Under the pieces are notes generated by a model. That model was not told the DNA's origin and made no database searches. It saw only the letters and a list, made by a program, of their open reading frames with translations. Positions 1 through 8,018 of a stretch of DNA of 36,892 bases are shown one piece after another. Numbering within the stretch: the stretch's first letter is position 1; each line of letters begins with the position of its first letter. The DNA comes from Comamonadaceae bacterium (lineage in GTDB: Bacteria > Pseudomonadota > Gammaproteobacteria > Burkholderiales > Burkholderiaceae_C): positions 1-36,892 of the forward strand of contig CANBWP010000025.1 of NCBI GenBank assembly GCA_947373185.1, in the 5' to 3' direction. Made by a program: the position numbers and the translations under genes.

Positions 1-2088
1 ACCGCCCCAGAAGTCATAGGTTGGCACCAAGACGGTTTCCACTTTGGGCATCTGCGCCAAACGCAAGAGCTGGTACGTGTCGAAATTCTTTTGTTGGATG
101 CGGCCGTTTTCGACCGTGCATTCGCCAAAGAAGGTGGCGCTCAAACCCATGGCCACACCGCCTTCAACTTGAGCGGCCACTTGATGGGGGTTCACAAAAT
201 GACCTGCATTGGTGGCCAAGACCATGCGCAAGACTTTGACCTCACCTTTTGGACTGACCGTGACTTCTGCCACTGCCGCTGAATATGCCCCATAGCCCAT
301 GAACTGCGCAATGCCTCTAAAGACACCAGGCGCCGTGGGTTTGCCCCAGTCGCCTTTTTCGGCAGCGGCGTTGAGCACCTGCAAATGCTTGGGATGGTTC
401 TGCATCAGCGATTGGCGGAAGGCCAAAGAATCTTTGCCCGCTGCGCGCGCCACTTCTTCAATGAAGCACTCCATGTACACACCGTTTTGATTGGTGTTGA
501 CACCACGCCATGGCCCCACAGGCACGTGGGTGTTGCGAATGGCATACTCAACCAACAAATTGGGAATGGTGTAGCCCAGTTGCGCATCGCCAGGCTCTTT
601 CCAAAAACCTTGCAACTGTCGTTCATCTTTGCCGTCTTTGATGGCCGATGGATTGACCCAGGCATTGATTGACTGACCTGAGGAGCGCACGGTCAGGCCC
701 ACCAAATTGCCTTTTTCATCCAAGCCAGCCGTCATGTGGCATTGCGACAAGGGGCGGTAGTAATCGTGAGTTTGGTCTTCTTCGCGAGTCCAAATCAATT
801 TGATGGGTGTGCCAGGAAATTGTTTGGCGATGTTGACCGCTTGCGACACAAAGTCTTGTTGACCGCCTTTGCGACCAAATGCACCGCCCAAATCGGTGAC
901 ATACACATCGCATTTTTCCAAGGGCAAGCCGGCAGTTTCAGCCAAGACCGCCAAAGATGCTTCTGCATTTTGGGTGGGCGTCCAGACCTCTGCGCGGTCG
1001 GCTGTGACTCGCGCTGTGCAATTCATAGGCTCCATGGGCGCATGGGCTAAAAAAGGCGTGCTGTAAGTGGCTTCGACTTTTTTGTAAGCGCCAGACACCG
1101 CCGCAAGGGCATTGCCTTCTTTGCGCCCCGCGTAATCGCCTGGGGCCGTCAGGCCCTCTTTCAGATGGGCCGCGATGGCTGCACTGTTGACTTTGGCGTT
1201 GGGTCCTTCGTCCCACACGATGGGCAATTGAGACAAAGCATTTTTGGCACGCCACCACGTGTCGGCCACCACCGCAACGGTCGATTCATCGACACGAATG
1301 ACCGCTTTCACACCGCGAAGACTTTTGACTTTGCTGTCGTCAAAGCTGGTCAGCTTACCGCCAAAGACGGGGCAGTCCAAGACCGCTGCGCAAAGCATGC
1401 CCTCCAACTTGACGTCGATGCCATACGTCTTGGTGCCGTTCAATTTGGGGGCCGTGTCAAGGCGAGGCAATGACTTGCCAGCCAGGGTCCAGGTGCGAGG
1501 ATCTTTCAGCACAATGGACTTGGCGTCTGGCACGGGCAATTTGGCTGCCGCTGCCGCCACTTTGCCGTAGCTGGTTTTGCGTCCCGATGCCGCGTGCGAG
1601 ATGACACCCTTGGCAACAGTCAACTCTGATGCACTGACACCCCACTCATTGGCCGCAGCCTGCAACAACATGATGCGCGCAGCGGCACCGCCACGGCGCA
1701 CATAGTCTTGCGAAGTGCGAATGCCACGGCTGCCGCCGGTGCTCATGTCACCCCAAGCGCGTTTGCGTTTTAAGTTTTGCCCTGGTGTGGGCGACTCGGT
1801 GGTCACTTTGGACCAATCGCACGCCAATTCTTCGGCGACCAATTGCGCCAAGCCGGTGCGTGTCCCCTGTCCCATTTCAGAGCGAACAATGCGAATCACA
1901 CAGGTGTCGTCAGGCTTGACCAACACCCACACCCCGACTTCGGGATCTGTGTTGGTGGCCTGTGCCATGGCGGCTTCGCTGGTCAGCAAGTTCAAGCCCA
2001 ACGCCAAGCCACCGCTGGCCATGGCCGAGGTACCGAGCATGAAGGTGCGGCGTGACAAGTGTGAAGTCGTTTTTTCAAGGGTCGTCAT
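1..2088 (-). CDS. Molybdopterin-binding subunit of an isoquinoline 1-oxidoreductase-like hydroxylase (partial, C-terminus cut)
   Basis: The frame is open from an ATG at 2088 to the left edge, 696 codons with no stop. The missing C-terminus is probably only a few tens of residues, since family members run to about 730-750. The N-terminus has a twin-arginine signal (SRRTFML, about residues 12-18) followed by a hydrophobic run, so export by Tat is likely. Typical family stretches follow: SEMGQGTRTGLAQLVAEEL, WGDMSTGGSRGIRTS and GGAFGRKGGQQDF, as in the large Mo-cofactor subunit of the xanthine oxidase family, IorB branch. It should hydroxylate an N-heterocycle or oxidise an aldehyde, passing electrons to the adjacent iron-sulphur subunit. 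The gene begins 11 bases after that subunit's stop, so the two are co-translated. The substrate cannot be deduced; aromatic aldehydes or heteroaromatic acids are possible. Confidence 0.85.
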   Translation of the reverse strand, partial: MTTLEKTTSHLSRRTFMLGTSAMASGGLALGLNLLTSEAAMAQATNTDPEVGVWVLVKPDDTCVIRIVRSEMGQGTRTGLAQLVAEELACDWSKVTTESPTPGQNLKRKRAWGDMSTGGSRGIRTSQDYVRRGGAAARIMLLQAAANEWGVSASELTVAKGVISHAASGRKTSYGKVAAAAAKLPVPDAKSIVLKDPRTWTLAGKSLPRLDTAPKLNGTKTYGIDVKLEGMLCAAVLDCPVFGGKLTSFDDSKVKSLRGVKAVIRVDESTVAVVADTWWRAKNALSQLPIVWDEGPNAKVNSAAIAAHLKEGLTAPGDYAGRKEGNALAAVSGAYKKVEATYSTPFLAHAPMEPMNCTARVTADRAEVWTPTQNAEASLAVLAETAGLPLEKCDVYVTDLGGAFGRKGGQQDFVSQAVNIAKQFPGTPIKLIWTREEDQTHDYYRPLSQCHMTAGLDEKGNLVGLTVRSSGQSINAWVNPSAIKDGKDERQLQGFWKEPGDAQLGYTIPNLLVEYAIRNTHVPVGPWRGVNTNQNGVYMECFIEEVARAAGKDSLAFRQSLMQNHPKHLQVLNAAAEKGDWGKPTAPGVFRGIAQFMGYGAYSAAVAEVTVSPKGEVKVLRMVLATNAGHFVNPHQVAAQVEGGVAMGLSATFFGECTVENGRIQQKNFDTYQLLRLAQMPKVETVLVPTYDFWGG

Positions 2089-2099
2089 GGTGTCGCTCC

Positions 2100-2600
2100 T
2101 CAGGCTTTGATCTGTTGAACCAAAGCAGACACTTCATCTGACTTTGCCAATTTTTTGGTGCCAGCTGCCACATGGATGGCATCCCGAATGCGCTGGTACG
2201 TACCGCAACGACAAATGTTGGTCATGGCCTCATCGATGTCTTTGTCGGTCGGCTTGGCTTTGCGTTTAAGCAGCGCAGAAGCTGCCATGATTTGACCGGA
2301 TTGGCAGTAGCCACATTGCGGCACATCGACTTGTGCCCAGGCCATTTGCACAGGGTGACTGCTGTTGGCGGACAAGCCCTCGATGGTGGTGATTTTGCGG
2401 CCTGTCATGGCAGCGCCTGGCACCGAGCAAGACCGCACAGGCTGACCATCGACGTGCACGGTGCACGCGCCGCATTGCGCAATGCCACAACCAAATTTGG
2501 TGCCTGTCAGGCCCAACACTTCCCGCACAACCCAAAGCAAAGGCATCTCGGGTTCTGCATCGATTTTTTGGACTTTGCCATTGACGTTCAAGGAATACAT
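2100..2600 (-). CDS. (2Fe-2S) subunit of the isoquinoline 1-oxidoreductase-like hydroxylase
   Basis: A 166-residue ferredoxin-type small subunit. The plant-type cluster motif is visible with Cys38, Cys43, Cys46 and Cys58 ([17 protein letters not shown]), and the second, helical cluster domain has Cys96, Cys99, Cys130 and Cys132 (CGYCQSGQ and [15 protein letters not shown]). This two-cluster layout and length are standard for IorA-like small subunits of xanthine-oxidase-family enzymes. It relays electrons from the molybdenum site of the downstream large subunit. No FAD subunit is present here, which fits the IorAB type, where electrons go to a cytochrome or another acceptor. It has no Tat signal, so it is presumably carried out with its signal-bearing partner. 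It lies 21 bases downstream of the UbiD gene in the same direction. Confidence 0.9.
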   Translation of the reverse strand: MYSLNVNGKVQKIDAEPEMPLLWVVREVLGLTGTKFGCGIAQCGACTVHVDGQPVRSCSVPGAAMTGRKITTIEGLSANSSHPVQMAWAQVDVPQCGYCQSGQIMAASALLKRKAKPTDKDIDEAMTNICRCGTYQRIRDAIHVAAGTKKLAKSDEVSALVQQIKA

Positions 2601-2621
2601 GTTGGGCGTTGCCTTCTCAGT

Positions 2622-4109
2622 TTAAAGTCCCACTAAATAAGACTTGAATTTTTCTGCCACACGCTGCTTCAGCTCAGGACTGGCACAGGCAACAGGCGGA
2701 AACTCTTTCAACATTTCAAAGGGTCGACAAGCATCAATCACAGCGCGTGAGTTGGTGCTGGTACCCCGTGGAATGCGTGGATCGAGCGGGCCACTCCACG
2801 CCTTTCGAATGAATTCGATGTCCTCCACAGGATCACAGCGCGTGCACATGGCCCACATCACATCAAACAAGTCTGTGGGATCAACATCTTCGTCCACAAC
2901 CACCACAAAGCGACCTAGATATGAACCCGATTGACAATTGGCCGCCATCATGGCGGCTTGTTTGGAATGGCCGGCGTAGGCTTGCTTGATCGAAATGATG
3001 TTGAGCATGCGTGCTGCACCAGCTTCATGGCACCACACACCTTTGACGCCAGACAATCCCGCGCGTTCCACTTCATCCCAAATCATGCCGGCCTTCATGA
3101 CGCATTTGGAGAATGAAAAATCAGAAGGCGGCTTCAAGGGGGTGGCCATCGTCATGATGGGGTTGTTGCGGTAGTACACGCGCTGAATGCGCACCACAGG
3201 TTGTTTGCTTTTACCGCCTGCGTAATATCCGGTGAATTCGCCAAAGGGTCCTTCAGGCAAGGTCTCGTCTGGGTACATCTCGCCTTCCAACACAATTTCG
3301 CTGTGCGCTGGCATGGGCAACTTGTGGACCTCACTCAGCACCACATCAAAGGGCAAGCCACGGTGGCCGCCCGAGTAGTCAAACTCGGACAATCCAAAAC
3401 GCAACTCGTTGCCACCCGCCAAGAACAGCATGGGGTCGTGACCACAAGAAATCAACACAGGGCAAGGCTTGCCTTGGGCAAAGTATTTGTCGCGAATTTG
3501 ACGACCATGTTTGCCCGGTGACGTCCACAAACCGACTTTGTTTTTGTCGTGCGCCATGGCGCGGTAGGTCCCGATGTTGATCCAATCCAACTCAGGATCG
3601 CGCATGATCACCAAGTCGTCGGTACCGATGTAACGACCGCCATCCAACTCGTGCAACAAGGGGATGGGAAACTTGAAGATGTCGACCTCTTCATCACGGT
3701 CAACGTTTTCCAAAATAGGGCCCGTCTCCACCACACGCGGTGGAATGGGTTCGTGCTGGCGCATGCGGTTGCGATAGGCCTGCACCACATCCATGGGGCC
3801 GCTGGGCACAGGGAAACCCAGGGTCAAGGCCAAACGTGCAGATGAGTTGGTGGCCCCTGAAAGCAATCTGAAACCTGGTGGGTAGCCGGGGATGTTGTCA
3901 AACAAAATGGCTTTGGGTTCGCCCTTGCGGGAAGAGTTGACAATTTCCGCCAAGGTGCCAACTTCCAAATTCCAATCGGCGCCAGAGATGTGCAAGACCT
4001 CATCGGCTTTTTCTGCACGCGCCAGCAATTCGCGCAGATCCAAATGTGGCGCGTCGTAATCGTTCCAGGCTTTGGTCAAATTTTGAGGTTTAGAAGAAGT
4101 ATCAGGCAT
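2622..4109 (-). CDS. UbiD-family prenylated-FMN-dependent (de)carboxylase
   Basis: A 495-residue protein of normal UbiD length. The catalytic signature EGPFGEFTGYYAG places acidic residues at Glu286 and Glu291 with the same five-residue spacing as the Glu pair of Fdc1, and Arg183 (NIGTYRAMAHD) matches the partner arginine, so the Glu-Arg-Glu triad looks intact. Such enzymes reversibly decarboxylate aromatic or alpha,beta-unsaturated acids using prFMN made by UbiX. No ubiX gene is in the window, so the cofactor must come from elsewhere. It follows a Bug receptor by 48 bases and precedes the molybdenum hydroxylase by 21, so it is probably part of the same transcript. Its substrate may be a hydroxybenzoate-type acid, but this is inference. 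A housekeeping role in ubiquinone synthesis is less likely given the neighbours. Confidence 0.88.
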   Translation of the reverse strand: MPDTSSKPQNLTKAWNDYDAPHLDLRELLARAEKADEVLHISGADWNLEVGTLAEIVNSSRKGEPKAILFDNIPGYPPGFRLLSGATNSSARLALTLGFPVPSGPMDVVQAYRNRMRQHEPIPPRVVETGPILENVDRDEEVDIFKFPIPLLHELDGGRYIGTDDLVIMRDPELDWINIGTYRAMAHDKNKVGLWTSPGKHGRQIRDKYFAQGKPCPVLISCGHDPMLFLAGGNELRFGLSEFDYSGGHRGLPFDVVLSEVHKLPMPAHSEIVLEGEMYPDETLPEGPFGEFTGYYAGGKSKQPVVRIQRVYYRNNPIMTMATPLKPPSDFSFSKCVMKAGMIWDEVERAGLSGVKGVWCHEAGAARMLNIISIKQAYAGHSKQAAMMAANCQSGSYLGRFVVVVDEDVDPTDLFDVMWAMCTRCDPVEDIEFIRKAWSGPLDPRIPRGTSTNSRAVIDACRPFEMLKEFPPVACASPELKQRVAEKFKSYLVGL

Positions 4110-4157
4110 GGTGAACTTTCAAGAAAATCGAGTCGTCAAAAAATAGAGGGGGTGAAT

Positions 4158-5129
4158 TCAATCGGCTTTGATTTGCGCCGCTTTGACCACCGGCGGCCAG
4201 CGTTTGAGTTCGGCCGCCAAGGTGTCCGCCATCACATGCGGCACGCCGCCGCCAGCGTCAATGCCCTGCTTGGCCAAACTGGCCACGACCTCAGGGTTTT
4301 TCAAAACCTGGTTAACCTCTTGATTGAGGGACTGAATGACTTGGGGTGAAGTGCCTTTGGGTGCCATCAAGCCATACCAAATGTCAACCTGAACCTTGGG
4401 CAAGCCCTGTTCTTTGAAGGTGGGCACTTGAGGCAGTTGAGGCACACGCTCCGCACTGAGCACAGCCAACATTTTGAGTTTGCCCGCTTTGACCAAAGGC
4501 ATCACGGTGTGAACCGGTGCAATCATGGCGGCCACATGGCCTGCTGCCACATCGTTGACAGCACCTGCTGTGCCTTTGAAAGGCACATGGAACAAATTCA
4601 AGTTGGCTTCGTACTTGAGCAATTCCATGGCCAAGTGTTGCGGCGTGCCGTTTCCGGGTGAAGCGTAATCAATGCCTTTGGCACTGGTTTTGGCCATCTG
4701 CAAAAACTCAGGCAAATTGTTGGCGGGTGAACTGCTAGGGACCACCAAGCACAAGGTACCGGTGCCGAGCAAAGCCACGGGCGCAAAGTCTTTCACGGTG
4801 TCAAACGACAAATTGGGGTTGACGGCGGCATTGGTGGCAAAGGTGGTGCCCACCACCAGCAACGTAGCCCCATCGGGTTTGGCACGCGCAACTTGGTCTG
4901 CCGCAATGTTGCCACTGGCGCCCGCCTTGTTGTCCACCACTGTGGCGTAACTTCCCTTCAGGCCAAAGTGTTGGCTGAGGGTTCTGGCCAAGATGTCCAA
5001 GCCTGTGCCGGGTGAAGCCGAAACGATCAGACTTAAATTGGCAGGGGCGGCATAGCCTGATGGCGCCCCCAAAGAAAGAGCTGCGCACACAGGCAACACC
5101 CACCGAACCAGCACACTTCGAAGCTTCAT
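4158..5129 (-). CDS. Bug-family (TctC-like) periplasmic solute receptor
   Basis: A 323-residue exported binding protein. The N-terminal signal peptide (about residues 1-27, ending near SGYAAPA) is followed by a Bug fold with PGTGLDILARTLS in the ligand-binding loop, DNKAGASGNIAADQVA and the C-terminal lobe. ATG at 5129 is preferred because AAGG lies six bases upstream; an in-frame TTG six bases further out has no advantage. Bug proteins bind small carboxylates with high affinity and normally feed a TctAB permease, but no such permease gene lies here. It stands between the aldo/keto reductase and the UbiD gene, so an aromatic or hydroaromatic carboxylate is a fair guess. The exact ligand cannot be read from the sequence. 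Confidence 0.9.
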   Translation of the reverse strand: MKLRSVLVRWVLPVCAALSLGAPSGYAAPANLSLIVSASPGTGLDILARTLSQHFGLKGSYATVVDNKAGASGNIAADQVARAKPDGATLLVVGTTFATNAAVNPNLSFDTVKDFAPVALLGTGTLCLVVPSSSPANNLPEFLQMAKTSAKGIDYASPGNGTPQHLAMELLKYEANLNLFHVPFKGTAGAVNDVAAGHVAAMIAPVHTVMPLVKAGKLKMLAVLSAERVPQLPQVPTFKEQGLPKVQVDIWYGLMAPKGTSPQVIQSLNQEVNQVLKNPEVVASLAKQGIDAGGGVPHVMADTLAAELKRWPPVVKAAQIKAD

Positions 5130-5214
5130 GGTCAACCTTCGTCAAACTTGTTTGATTCAGATCAATTGTGAAGCAAGTCAGTCATTCAAGGGGCGTTTGG
5201 CGCTTGACTTTTTC

Positions 5215-6219
5215 TCACGCAAATTGTTCGGTGTCGACTTCGGATGTGCCTTGTGCGTTGTAGCGGCCGCCCTGAACGGTGTGTTCGTTGATCAGGGCAT
5301 CGAGCTTGGCGATCAAGTCTGCACTCAACTTGACATTCACTGCGCCTAAGTCATCCAGCAAATGCGGCACGCTGGTGGTACCCGGAATGGGAATGATGTG
5401 TGCGTCCTTGTGCAGCAACCAGGCCAAGGCCAATTGGGCAGGCGAACAACTGGCCTCTTGGGCCAATGCTTGGTAAGGGGCAAACAGTTTGAAGTTGGCG
5501 GCGTAATTGGCAGGCTCAAACCTGGGCATGGCTTTTCGAATGTCTTTGGCATCCATAGCAGCCAGGTCTAAGGCGCCGCACAAGAAGCCGCGCGCTACAG
5601 GACTGAATGCAACAAAAGCGGTGCCCAATTCTTTGCACGCTTGCAACACGGCAATCTCTGGATTGCGGGTCCACAGCGAATACTCGGTTTGCACAGCAGT
5701 GATGGGATGCACGGCATGCGCTTTGCGCAGCGTGCTGGCAGACACTTCTGACAATCCAATGGTTTGAATTTTGCCCTGGCGCACCAAATCACTCAAGGCG
5801 CCGACGCTGTCTTCGATGGGCACTTTCTTGTCCCAACGGTGCAAGTAGTAAAGATCAATGACATCGGTTTGCAAACGCTTGAGCGCGTCTTCACAGGTTT
5901 TGCGAATGGTTTCAGGGCGGCCGTCAATGACGCGCACCAGTTTGCCGTCGCCATTGACATCCACACCCGTCATGCCGCATTTGCTGGCCAGGGTGAACTT
6001 TTGACGATGGGCTTTTAACACTTTGCCCACCAAGGTTTCATTGGCGCTGAAGCCGTACAAAGCGGCCGTGTCAAAGAACGTCACGCCCGCATCGAGCGCC
6101 GCCAACAGCACGCGCTCGGCTTGCTCAAAAGTCACGGGTGCGCCATAAGCGTGGCTCAAATTCATACAGCCCAAGCCGATTTCGCTGACTTGGAAGGGGC
6201 CGAGTTTTCTGTTGTTCAT
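5215..6219 (-). CDS. Aldo/keto reductase
   Basis: A 334-residue NADPH-dependent aldo/keto reductase. The catalytic tetrad is complete: Asp50 and Tyr55 (FFDTAALYG), Lys80 (LASKCGM) and His127 (LYYLHRWD). Downstream blocks GLSEVSASTLRKAH, TEYSLWTRNPE and FSPVARGFL are usual for the branch that includes YajO and pyridoxal-reductase-like AKRs. The start at 6219 overlaps the stop of the upstream dehydratase gene by four bases (ATGA), which indicates translational coupling; a longer in-frame extension to 6291 would run inside that gene and has no support. Its place directly after shikimate dehydrogenase, VOC protein and dehydratase suggests it reduces an aldehyde or ketone of the same route, but no step of the known quinate-to-protocatechuate pathway needs it. 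Confidence 0.9.
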   Translation of the reverse strand: MNNRKLGPFQVSEIGLGCMNLSHAYGAPVTFEQAERVLLAALDAGVTFFDTAALYGFSANETLVGKVLKAHRQKFTLASKCGMTGVDVNGDGKLVRVIDGRPETIRKTCEDALKRLQTDVIDLYYLHRWDKKVPIEDSVGALSDLVRQGKIQTIGLSEVSASTLRKAHAVHPITAVQTEYSLWTRNPEIAVLQACKELGTAFVAFSPVARGFLCGALDLAAMDAKDIRKAMPRFEPANYAANFKLFAPYQALAQEASCSPAQLALAWLLHKDAHIIPIPGTTSVPHLLDDLGAVNVKLSADLIAKLDALINEHTVQGGRYNAQGTSEVDTEQFA

Positions 6220-7112
6220 GATGTGTGATGAGTTTGTTTGGTCCAAGCAGGCAGCGGTGCTGAGCGGTGAAGCACATCTTGGTGCAACCAAGTGGCGCTT
6301 TTGCGGGCACGTTCTGCCACTGTTTCTAGGGGAAGTTGTTGGTAGTCGTCGTTGAAGACTTCAAAGCTGTAGTCACCTCGGTAACCAATGCGCTCCATGC
6401 GCAGCACCAAGTCAGCCAACTGTTCGCTGTGAACGCCCTCACCTGGAAATACACGAAAAGTCCGTGCGGTGGTCATGCGTTCTTCAAAGGTGGGCGTTTC
6501 GTGCCACATGAAATCAGACAACTGCGCCAAGTAAATGCGATCGGCATCAATGTCTTCAATGTCGTCCAAGGAGGAGTTGGCCGCAAAAATGTGAAACGAA
6601 TCAATGCCAATGCCCAGGTTGGGGCAATCGGCGCGACAGACCACATCCCAAGCCGTGGTGAACTCATTGACAGTGCGGCCCCAAGACAAACCTTCGTAAG
6701 CTACTTTGATACCCAAAGGAATGGCCATCATGGCCAGCTTTTTCAGATCCTTGGCAATGAGGTTCAAATCGTCAGTGGCATGGCGCGACGTCGAAGAGCA
6801 AGCCAACAAGACTTTGCTGCCCGTCGCGGCGCACATCTCTAACATCGATTTGGCGATGTCCACTTTGTAACTGTGCAGGTGACCCGACAAGCCTTCAAAA
6901 TCCCGCAGGACTTGAAAACCTGTAGGGCGCAGTCCACTTTCTTGCACCGCTTTCACCGCAGCTTTGACGCCACCAGGGTGGCTGACCAAATCGCGTGCCA
7001 TCAGCATCACTTGCGAAAAGCCGGCGCCCTTCATGGCTTCGAGCTTGGCTTCCAGTGGCCCAGCCATCGTGATGGTGTCCATGCCATAACCGTCCAGTAA
7101 GTTCATGGCCAA
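6216..7112 (-). CDS. quiC: 3-dehydroshikimate dehydratase-like TIM-barrel protein
   Basis: A 298-residue sugar-phosphate isomerase/epimerase-type TIM barrel. Likely divalent-metal ligands are visible in order: Glu140 (VAYEGLSWG), Asp171 (GIGIDSFHI), Gln197 (YLAQLSD) and Glu251 (YSFEVFND), the E-D-Q-E set of catabolic 3-dehydroshikimate dehydratases. This enzyme dehydrates 3-dehydroshikimate to protocatechuate. In pseudomonad QuiC1 this domain is the N-terminal half of a fusion with an HPPD-like domain; here it is a free protein and the HPPD-like gene lies immediately upstream, three bases away. The start could be 7112 or the Met two codons in at 7106. The gene after it starts within its stop codon. 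Its role fits the dehydrogenase upstream and the protocatechuate operon beyond. Another TIM-barrel epimerase function is possible but less likely. Confidence 0.85.
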   Translation of the reverse strand: MAMNLLDGYGMDTITMAGPLEAKLEAMKGAGFSQVMLMARDLVSHPGGVKAAVKAVQESGLRPTGFQVLRDFEGLSGHLHSYKVDIAKSMLEMCAATGSKVLLACSSTSRHATDDLNLIAKDLKKLAMMAIPLGIKVAYEGLSWGRTVNEFTTAWDVVCRADCPNLGIGIDSFHIFAANSSLDDIEDIDADRIYLAQLSDFMWHETPTFEERMTTARTFRVFPGEGVHSEQLADLVLRMERIGYRGDYSFEVFNDDYQQLPLETVAERARKSATWLHQDVLHRSAPLPAWTKQTHHTS

Positions 7113-7115
7113 TCC

Positions 7116-7997
7116 TTATGTATTTTGATGAACCAACTCGAATGACACCGAGCCCAATGCGCTGCGCGTCAAGGCACCGCGGTCTTCAGGGTGCAAGGCT
7201 TTGGACTCGACAAACTCAACGCCATTGGCCTTGAGAGTTTGGACCGCTTTGGCCACATCTTTGACGCCAAAACCAATGCGCTTGAGAGACTCGGGGGTTT
7301 GGTCGCCATCCATCCAGGGATCGGGCTCAACCAGTTGCCACAAGAAATGGCCACAAGGACTTTTCATCAATTTGCCTTTGGGCAAAATGCCAAAGCGCTC
7401 TTCATCGGGAATCACGCTGAAATCAAACATGTGCTCGTAATATGCCAACCAGTCCTCGCTGCGCGCAGCACCAATGTATTGCACCACGCCAAAATAGCTC
7501 ATGCCCTCAACAGCGACGGGATGTTGATCGACGGTTGGAATGGGTTTGAAGTCGATGTCGTAGATCGAAAATTCTTGCCAGCGGTCGACAAAGTAATAAC
7601 GGGTACCGCCGGGGCCGTGTATCGCGGGAATATGCAATTCCATGGCCTGGGCGTGGCTGGTCACGGGCCAAGCACCCAAGTCAATGCAGCGGGTGTGCGC
7701 TTTCAGTGCATCTTGGACACGAAAGGCAACAGCAGCAATTTCGGCCTGCCCATCCGCAGTGGCTGCCACGCGTGCATCGTCCGGATTGGCATTGACCACC
7801 AAGTTCATGTCACCTTGACGGTACAAGGTCACTTCGCGTGAGCGATGGCGAGCCACTGGTCGAAAGCCCATGGACTCCAACACTTGACCCAAAGCCTGGG
7901 GACGATTGGTGGCGTACTCAATGAACTCGATGCCTTGAATGCCCAAACGGTTGGGCATTTCAGGGACAGCTTCGCGGTCAACAGTGCGTAAATTCAT
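7116..7997 (-). CDS. HPPD-like VOC-fold protein lacking two iron ligands
   Basis: A 293-residue protein resembling 4-hydroxyphenylpyruvate dioxygenase over its whole length: the N-terminal half has GIEFIEYATNRPQ, VTLYRQGDMNLV, AVAFRV and SIYDIDFKPI, matching HPPD blocks closely. Aligned by eye to pseudomonad HPPD, the first iron histidine (IDHLTHNV) becomes glycine (YFGVVQYI), the second (IQHVAF) becomes arginine (LKRIGF), and only the last ligand, Glu in SFELVHQ, remains. It is therefore unlikely to be an Fe(II) dioxygenase. ATG at 7997 is chosen because GGAG lies six bases upstream; a TTG at 8009 is also in frame. It sits between shikimate dehydrogenase and the dehydratase it is fused to in QuiC1, so a structural or regulatory partnership is likely. 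Its true activity is unknown. Confidence 0.85.
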   Translation of the reverse strand: MNLRTVDREAVPEMPNRLGIQGIEFIEYATNRPQALGQVLESMGFRPVARHRSREVTLYRQGDMNLVVNANPDDARVAATADGQAEIAAVAFRVQDALKAHTRCIDLGAWPVTSHAQAMELHIPAIHGPGGTRYYFVDRWQEFSIYDIDFKPIPTVDQHPVAVEGMSYFGVVQYIGAARSEDWLAYYEHMFDFSVIPDEERFGILPKGKLMKSPCGHFLWQLVEPDPWMDGDQTPESLKRIGFGVKDVAKAVQTLKANGVEFVESKALHPEDRGALTRSALGSVSFELVHQNT

Positions 7998-8018
7998 GGC
8001 GAACTCCAAGGAGAAAAA

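Noticed and set aside
5152..5165. TTGAT-TCAG-ATCAA hairpin between the aldo/keto reductase and Bug genes as a terminator
   Set aside because: Short AT-rich stem with no T-tract; could be chance and is too weak to annotate.
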